Positions 59,340 to 64,000 of a stretch of DNA of 64,000 nt are shown piece by piece. The stretch comes from Sipunculus nudus (taxonomy: Eukaryota; Annelida; Sipuncula; Golfingiida; Sipunculidae). Every line of letters begins with the position of its first letter. Positions within the stretch are counted from its first letter, which is position 1. The stretch covers positions 52,523,624 to 52,587,623 of the forward strand of contig CM049308.1 in the NCBI GenBank assembly GCA_026874595.1, given 5' to 3'. The position numbers and the translations under genes were made by a program. A model generated the notes under the pieces. That model did no database searches, was not told where the DNA came from, and worked only from the letters and a program-made list of their open reading frames with translations.

Positions 59340-59556
59340 CAAGTGCATATCCGAAGCTGGTCACGGAGGAGATGCATGAACAAAGTTATGATACCCATGC
59401 AGGAACCTCATCAACGAATATTCACAAATGTCCAGTCATTGATGCTAGAATGAACCTAGGAATATGGGTCGAATAAGTGAATGCAACTGGGAGCATCCCA
59501 CAATAGCGACCCCCACATGGCGGAGGCTTGCATTCCTTAGGATGCACATTTCTAGA
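59340..59556 (-). repeat. Dispersed repeat family R2, minus copy
   Basis: On the minus strand it reads CTAGAAATGTGCATCCTAAG, then GAATGCAAGCCTCCGCCATG, then TTATTCGACCCATATTC. It matches the copy at 30161 in order and spacing. Confidence 0.7.
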
Positions 59557-60139
59557 TAGAACTGTTTTACCGGGGGTAACAGTCTTAAATTACACAATCA
59601 TTAAATTAGCTAATTGGATGAGGGGAAGGGTTATGCTTTATTAGATTAGGCATTGTTTGCTCACAGGTATCAATTTTACAGAAATAGGACAGATTGGATA
59701 AAATCATTATAGATCCAACATAGTTCCTGAATTAATAAAAGCAAATGAAACGTTATATTTGAAAGGGAACCGTATTCTTATATATAATAATGAATGCCTC
59801 TATGTATGCTTTCAGTTGCGTTCAATATTTTCTTAAAATGTCTTAAGTTTAGGCCCAGTCGGTAGATGGCGCTTCGATAGTAGGCGTTCAAGTAGGACGG
59901 GCTCCGCTTCTTTGTTCAATATTAAGTATTTATATAGGTTTATACCTCGCAATATTTATACAGTTATATCCAGGTAACCCCAGGAAGGTCTATACAACGT
60001 TTCTAAATAAACTTTGGTGTATTTATTTAGCTCTTTCTAACTCAAATTCCACTGGGAATACTGTAGTTCGTTGTAACGTTAACGGTTCACTGCAAACGCC
60101 GTTTCAAGTTGACCGCAGGTTCCCTCAATTCAGTGTAAT

Positions 60140-60660
60140 TCAATTGATTACACAATGGCAGGTAAAAAAAAGGCAAAGGTGTGACGAGTCCACCCAAATC
60201 CAAAACAACTGGTACCATTCCAAAGGACAGTTTCAAAGGGTACATAAGTGACAAGATTTACAAATTTTAAATTCATGCATAAAATCATTCTTAAAAATGA
60301 AAGGTTTTATTGTCAAATATTGATTGAAAAGCCAATGGCTAACACCTGGAAGACAGAGAAAGAATCACTAGAACATAGGTTCCTCAACGGTATATTTATG
60401 AAAGAATTCTGGAAATCATTTAGTCAAGCATTGCGAGTCTTGAGTAAAGAACGTACTTTCTCAATAACAGTCAGTCACTACGAAGACAAAGACAAGGCAC
60501 GAACAGAGCAACTAAATGTTTTGATAATACAAGCAAAATACTTCATTCGTAGAAAGTAAATGTCTTGTATTTTCTTGTATTTTAAATAGTGTTCTTTTAT
60601 TAAATATATTTTGTTGAAATTAAAAATGAAAAGTAATTCTCATGAATAAAAGCTTGGAGA
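60140..60660 (+). mobile_element. Possible internally deleted LINE derivative
   Basis: An ATG at 60155 opens MAGKKKAKV then a stop, which is like a lysine-rich LINE ORF1 start. After about 60 bases a 103-codon frame (60248-60559) ends TEQLNVLIIQAKYFIRRK. That resembles the C-terminus of Tx1/L1 ORF2 proteins, such as the LLLLKHYIYTCKCRGK of the nearby LINE at about 58300. The join of an ORF1 start to an ORF2 end is inferred. Confidence 0.4.
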
Positions 60661-61570
60661 GGAACTAATTTTAAACGCAGCACGATTTGGTCCTACACAT
60701 TCTTGAGAAATACGGTGATGGGCAACTTAATGGAATGAAATGTGCAATATGCATGTGCATGCATTATTATATTCTATATGCATATTTAGTTTCTGTTCAG
60801 TTTTGATTGGCCCTTTTCATGAATGGTTTGTTTTTGTGGTTTATGTGGTGATGGCATTTTGCGAGTAAGTATAAAGCCCAGGAATATACTGTTTATAAAC
60901 ATGTATGTATGTGTATGCATATAAATAATTGTTAAATTATGATCGTGACATGATTTAACCGTGAGTTATATGAATATGGTAGAATGTTAAGTGTGTTTCG
61001 GATATTATTTTTTTATTATATTGGTGCATAACAGTTTTTTTAACTGATGAAAGTAAGAAAAACATGTATAAAATTAAAATAAAGACGTGTTATGCCAATG
61101 ATGAAAAGAACAACAGAACGAATGAACTACTGGTGATACGTTCTAAGATGAATGGCCACACATTTTAGAAGAAATTAAACATTTCTAGAACAAAAATCGT
61201 TTTTATTTTCTTACAGTAGAAAATCGAGTGTATAGTTTTTTTTTAAGTTTTTTTACAGTAGTTTTTTTTTCAGAAAATTTCCCAATTTTAATAAATGATC
61301 TGAGTAAAAATGTCACTTTAGTTTACGAGTTGCTGCGCATGAAGTCACAATTGGCGCCCTCTTCTGACTGCATCAATCACTAAATTCTCCGGGGCGGCAG
61401 AATCTCGCGCATGTGCAATCGGTATGGGGTGGCAGGAATGTTTAGCTGCCACACGTCGTGTAATGTGTTGACATCAGTGCTACACCGCTGAATCGCGGTA
61501 CTCGTGATCCATTGGCTACTGGCTGACCATAAAAGAATTCTCAGGCATATCTGATGATATCACAGCAGTC

Positions 61571-61995
61571 ATGGCGAGCGGTAAGGAAGCCGAAAACCAA
61601 CATGAATAACTTTGTAAAGTTCGAAGATAGGTTACATGTTTGGAACCTTATTTACATTTGTAATATGGCCAAGTACGGAGTATCGGATAAATTGTTGTTT
61701 CCTTACAATTACTAAATTAATAATGAAATCCCACACATTATTTTACACCAGGAAAGGCATATTGAAAATGGGTTGGGTGTTAGTGCGGCAGTAAAGCCTT
61801 GTTTTATAAAATTACAAAAAAAAAAACTGAAATAGTTTCCACCTTGCTCGGTAGATGACACTGTGCACTTGCACTGACAAAAAGCAAAATCACCCCGTTC
61901 GGAATCATGTCTTCGACCCTCTGGCTTATATTGAAAGTGTGTAATTATATATCAGGTATTACTTATATATATATTCTACAAATATTAATATAATA

Positions 61996-62065
<70 letters not shown>

Positions 62066-62697
62066 TTAAGAATCCCCTCCGAAAGGTGGGGCCAAATTGG
62101 TAGAGCAGAAAAGGAAGAGGAAACGTCCGACTCACTTTGTGGCCATACAGATCACAAATCAGGAGGTTAGACGAAACATTATTTACAAGATAAAAATTAC
62201 AAGGTGGTTTTCTATAAGTACTCATAGGCAGACAGTGTGTAGTAGGCAAAGTTATCAACTTGATTGCTCCCTTTCATCCGTGTATGGGGTAGTCCGCCTG
62301 CGTAGTCCCAATGGGTATAAATCGTTTCACGCCGCTTTTTTACGCACTGAATAGACTAATAATCGCATTTATTAAACAGCAGTGATGTAGGCTTCGGAGT
62401 CCGGACTTGCACTTGTGGTATATGCTCATGCATGTTAATGTCAGTAAATTAAGTTTATGTGTTTTTTTCAAAGCCCACGTAGACGTGTGGTATACTGTTT
62501 AGTATCTGGTAAATAGTTCTGTATGCAAATTCATGAAATTTATCCTGTCCGTTGATTTAGATACATGACACAATGCTGAGAGTACAGCAGAGTATTATAA
62601 AACAGGAGCCACTTTTGGCGCCAGCACTCATCAACCTTCCGACGTTGCATTTTACGTTGATGGTCATGGAACTAAAGGATGAACCAGATGTGGCAAG
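61571..62697 (+). CDS. AKAP7-like 2H phosphoesterase-domain protein, 5' part (gene continues beyond the window)
   Basis: Exons: 61571-61580 (ATG), 62071-62165, 62561-62697; phases 1, 0 and 2 chain. The peptide starts MASESPPKGGAKLVEQKRKR, with a basic KRKRKR stretch that could be a nuclear signal. The 2H domain then begins: THFVAIQITNQEIHDTM, RVQQSIIKQEPLLAPALIN, and LHFTLMVMELKDEPDVA. HFTL is the first HxT/S motif of the 2H phosphoesterase fold; the second lies beyond the sequenced exons. The pattern F(L/V)(S/A)IxITN...HxTLxVM is that of AKAP7 (AKAP18) central domains, which bind nucleotides and, in vertebrates, sit beside a PKA-anchoring helix. Related 2H proteins remain possible because only about 79 residues are visible. 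No further exon was found before 64000. Confidence 0.82.
61985..62062. repeat. AT microsatellite at an acceptor
   Basis: (AT)n ends about 8 bases before the AKAP7-like exon 2 acceptor (TTATTTTAAG), so it replaces the usual polypyrimidine tract region. Confidence 0.9.
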
Positions 62698-63227
62698 GTT
62701 AGAACTGGTCACGTGTTCTTAGGTTAAGTGGGGATATTGTAGGATACTTGTTCATATCATGCAGCTTTGGTATTTAATGTAGTAATATATTATACCCGTT
62801 CATTTAATCATAATTTGAGACCATTTTCATCCCAAAAAACGTACAAGGCAGTATAACTGCACTGCATATGGATACGAAACACTGGCGTAGTATATGGCAG
62901 ATGGCGCTGCGTTGGATCAATTGTGAAATTTCCCATATAATCTCAATTCCAAAGATTGATTACACATTATTTAGTAAACTTTACTTGTTCGTGAAAATTA
63001 AAGAAGAATAAAAATAAAAGACACATGTTGGAGGATATGACAGCTTAAGGGATGTTTACAGGGGTTTTAGTAAAAACTAAAATTCAAATTTTTGTCCTTG
63101 AAAAAGCTTTAAACAGCACTGACAATGAAATCCAGAATTTTCTGTGTATACCTTTATTTTACATAATGATAGAGGTTGTGAAATAAATCCTTTTCATCCC
63201 TATGAGAAAAATTCTCTTTGTGCTGGG

Positions 63228-63300
63228 CAGGGGCGTATCGAGGGGAATGCCGCAAGCCCCCCCCCCCCCCCCCCCCCCATCCGAATGTGCATGTAATATT
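63228..63300 (+). repeat. Left end of another hAT-like CAGGGGCG element with poly-C
   Basis: CAGGGGCGTATCGAGGGGAA, then a C run of about 20, resembles the 44787 element's left end. No right end was found before the window edge. Confidence 0.5.
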
Positions 63301-64000
63301 GAAATTAAAATAACTAAACGCTGGAATTAGGAAAGCGTGAAATAATTTAAAAAATGAAAATGGCAGTCAATTTTCATTTTTCTTTCATTTTTTTTAATAA
63401 ATAAAAAATCATGGATTACAAACTAATGATTATTCAGTTTATTGTAATAGTTGACCCTTTTTCACCCATTCCACCTATTTTGTGTATTAACGTTTTATGA
63501 ATATTCAAATCCTGAGTTGATTCTTATCAGAATCTAAGATTTTCTTTCATTTTTTATTTCCATATATATATTGAATATATACAAATATATACAAATATCC
63601 TGACTAAAATTTTCCCACATCTCCACCTTCACCTTCACATTATATTTAAATGTTACAGTCAATGTGTAAAATCAGTCAATTTGTAAAGTGACTCGCCCAT
63701 GCAAATTTCAGTTAATTTACAAATTGCCAGATTCACTCAGGCAAAAAAATAAGATTATAAGGCATTTTACAAATTGAATGATAAATCAATCGGTTTATTT
63801 GACACTTTGACTGAAATGTAAAATGAATGAAATACATGTGCTACTTCTATAAAAGGATGTGGCTAAAGAGCCGGCAGGGTTAAGTCAGCACTATATTGTC
63901 AGCCCATTGTCAAAATAATTATGGAAATTACTTATTATCACACTTAAAATAGAGCATACATTCACTTGCCGGCAGTTTAACCTGTGGGCTAGACTGCCGG
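63300..64000. other. Intron of the AKAP7-like gene, no exon recognised
   Basis: AT-rich. Near the edge GCCGGCAG at about 63871 and 63970 and CTGCCGG at the very end are short inverted words. Confidence 0.4.

Overview
The window is nuclear DNA of an animal: AT-rich, intron-rich and dense in repeats. Exons are short, with GT-AG boundaries and phases that chain correctly. Microsatellites, poly-G/C runs and many small DNA transposons fill the introns. The gene types (synaptotagmin-like, PRD-class homeobox, patatin with EF-hand, AKAP7-like 2H protein) and the repeat style (GTCCCCC hairpin repeat, CAGGGGCG-ended elements, tRNA-like SINE, pogo-like CAGTGAAACCT ends) suggest a lophotrochozoan, most likely a bivalve mollusc. 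That placement is inference, not proven here. No operons, CRISPR arrays or tRNA genes were seen.

Layout. (1) About 1.6-10.7 kb, minus strand: a synaptotagmin-like gene with a transmembrane exon, a C2A exon and two C2B exons. Its introns hold a SINE-like repeat and a Harbinger-type MITE. (2) 11-26 kb: no confident gene; CT, AT and G/C tracts, an 800-bp minisatellite with higher-order structure, and hAT-like repeats. (3) 26.05-39.35 kb, plus strand: a complete 12-exon patatin-like phospholipase gene (478 aa) with a C-terminal EF-hand. Its introns carry pogo-like MITEs and a nest in which a Tigger/pogo element sits inside a Harbinger-type MITE. (4) 42.58-46.66 kb, minus strand: a complete 3-exon PRD-class homeobox gene (369 aa) with an eh1-like repressor motif. 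An hAT MITE with a perfect 8-bp target duplication lies in its first intron. (5) 48.8-54.5 kb: five same-strand, decayed copies of one exon-like unit, with a short complete Helitron among them. (6) 54.9-58.65 kb: an orphan exon-like ORF and a broken Tx1/L1-type LINE. (7) 61.57 kb to the edge, plus strand: the 5' part of an AKAP7-like gene.

The four genes have unrelated jobs (membrane trafficking, lipid hydrolysis, transcription, 2H phosphoesterase/kinase anchoring), so this is an ordinary animal neighbourhood and not a functional cluster. The most unusual items are the five-copy exon array, the nested and tandem Harbinger-type MITEs, the divergent homeodomain, and the many dispersed families whose copies can be aligned to each other inside the window.
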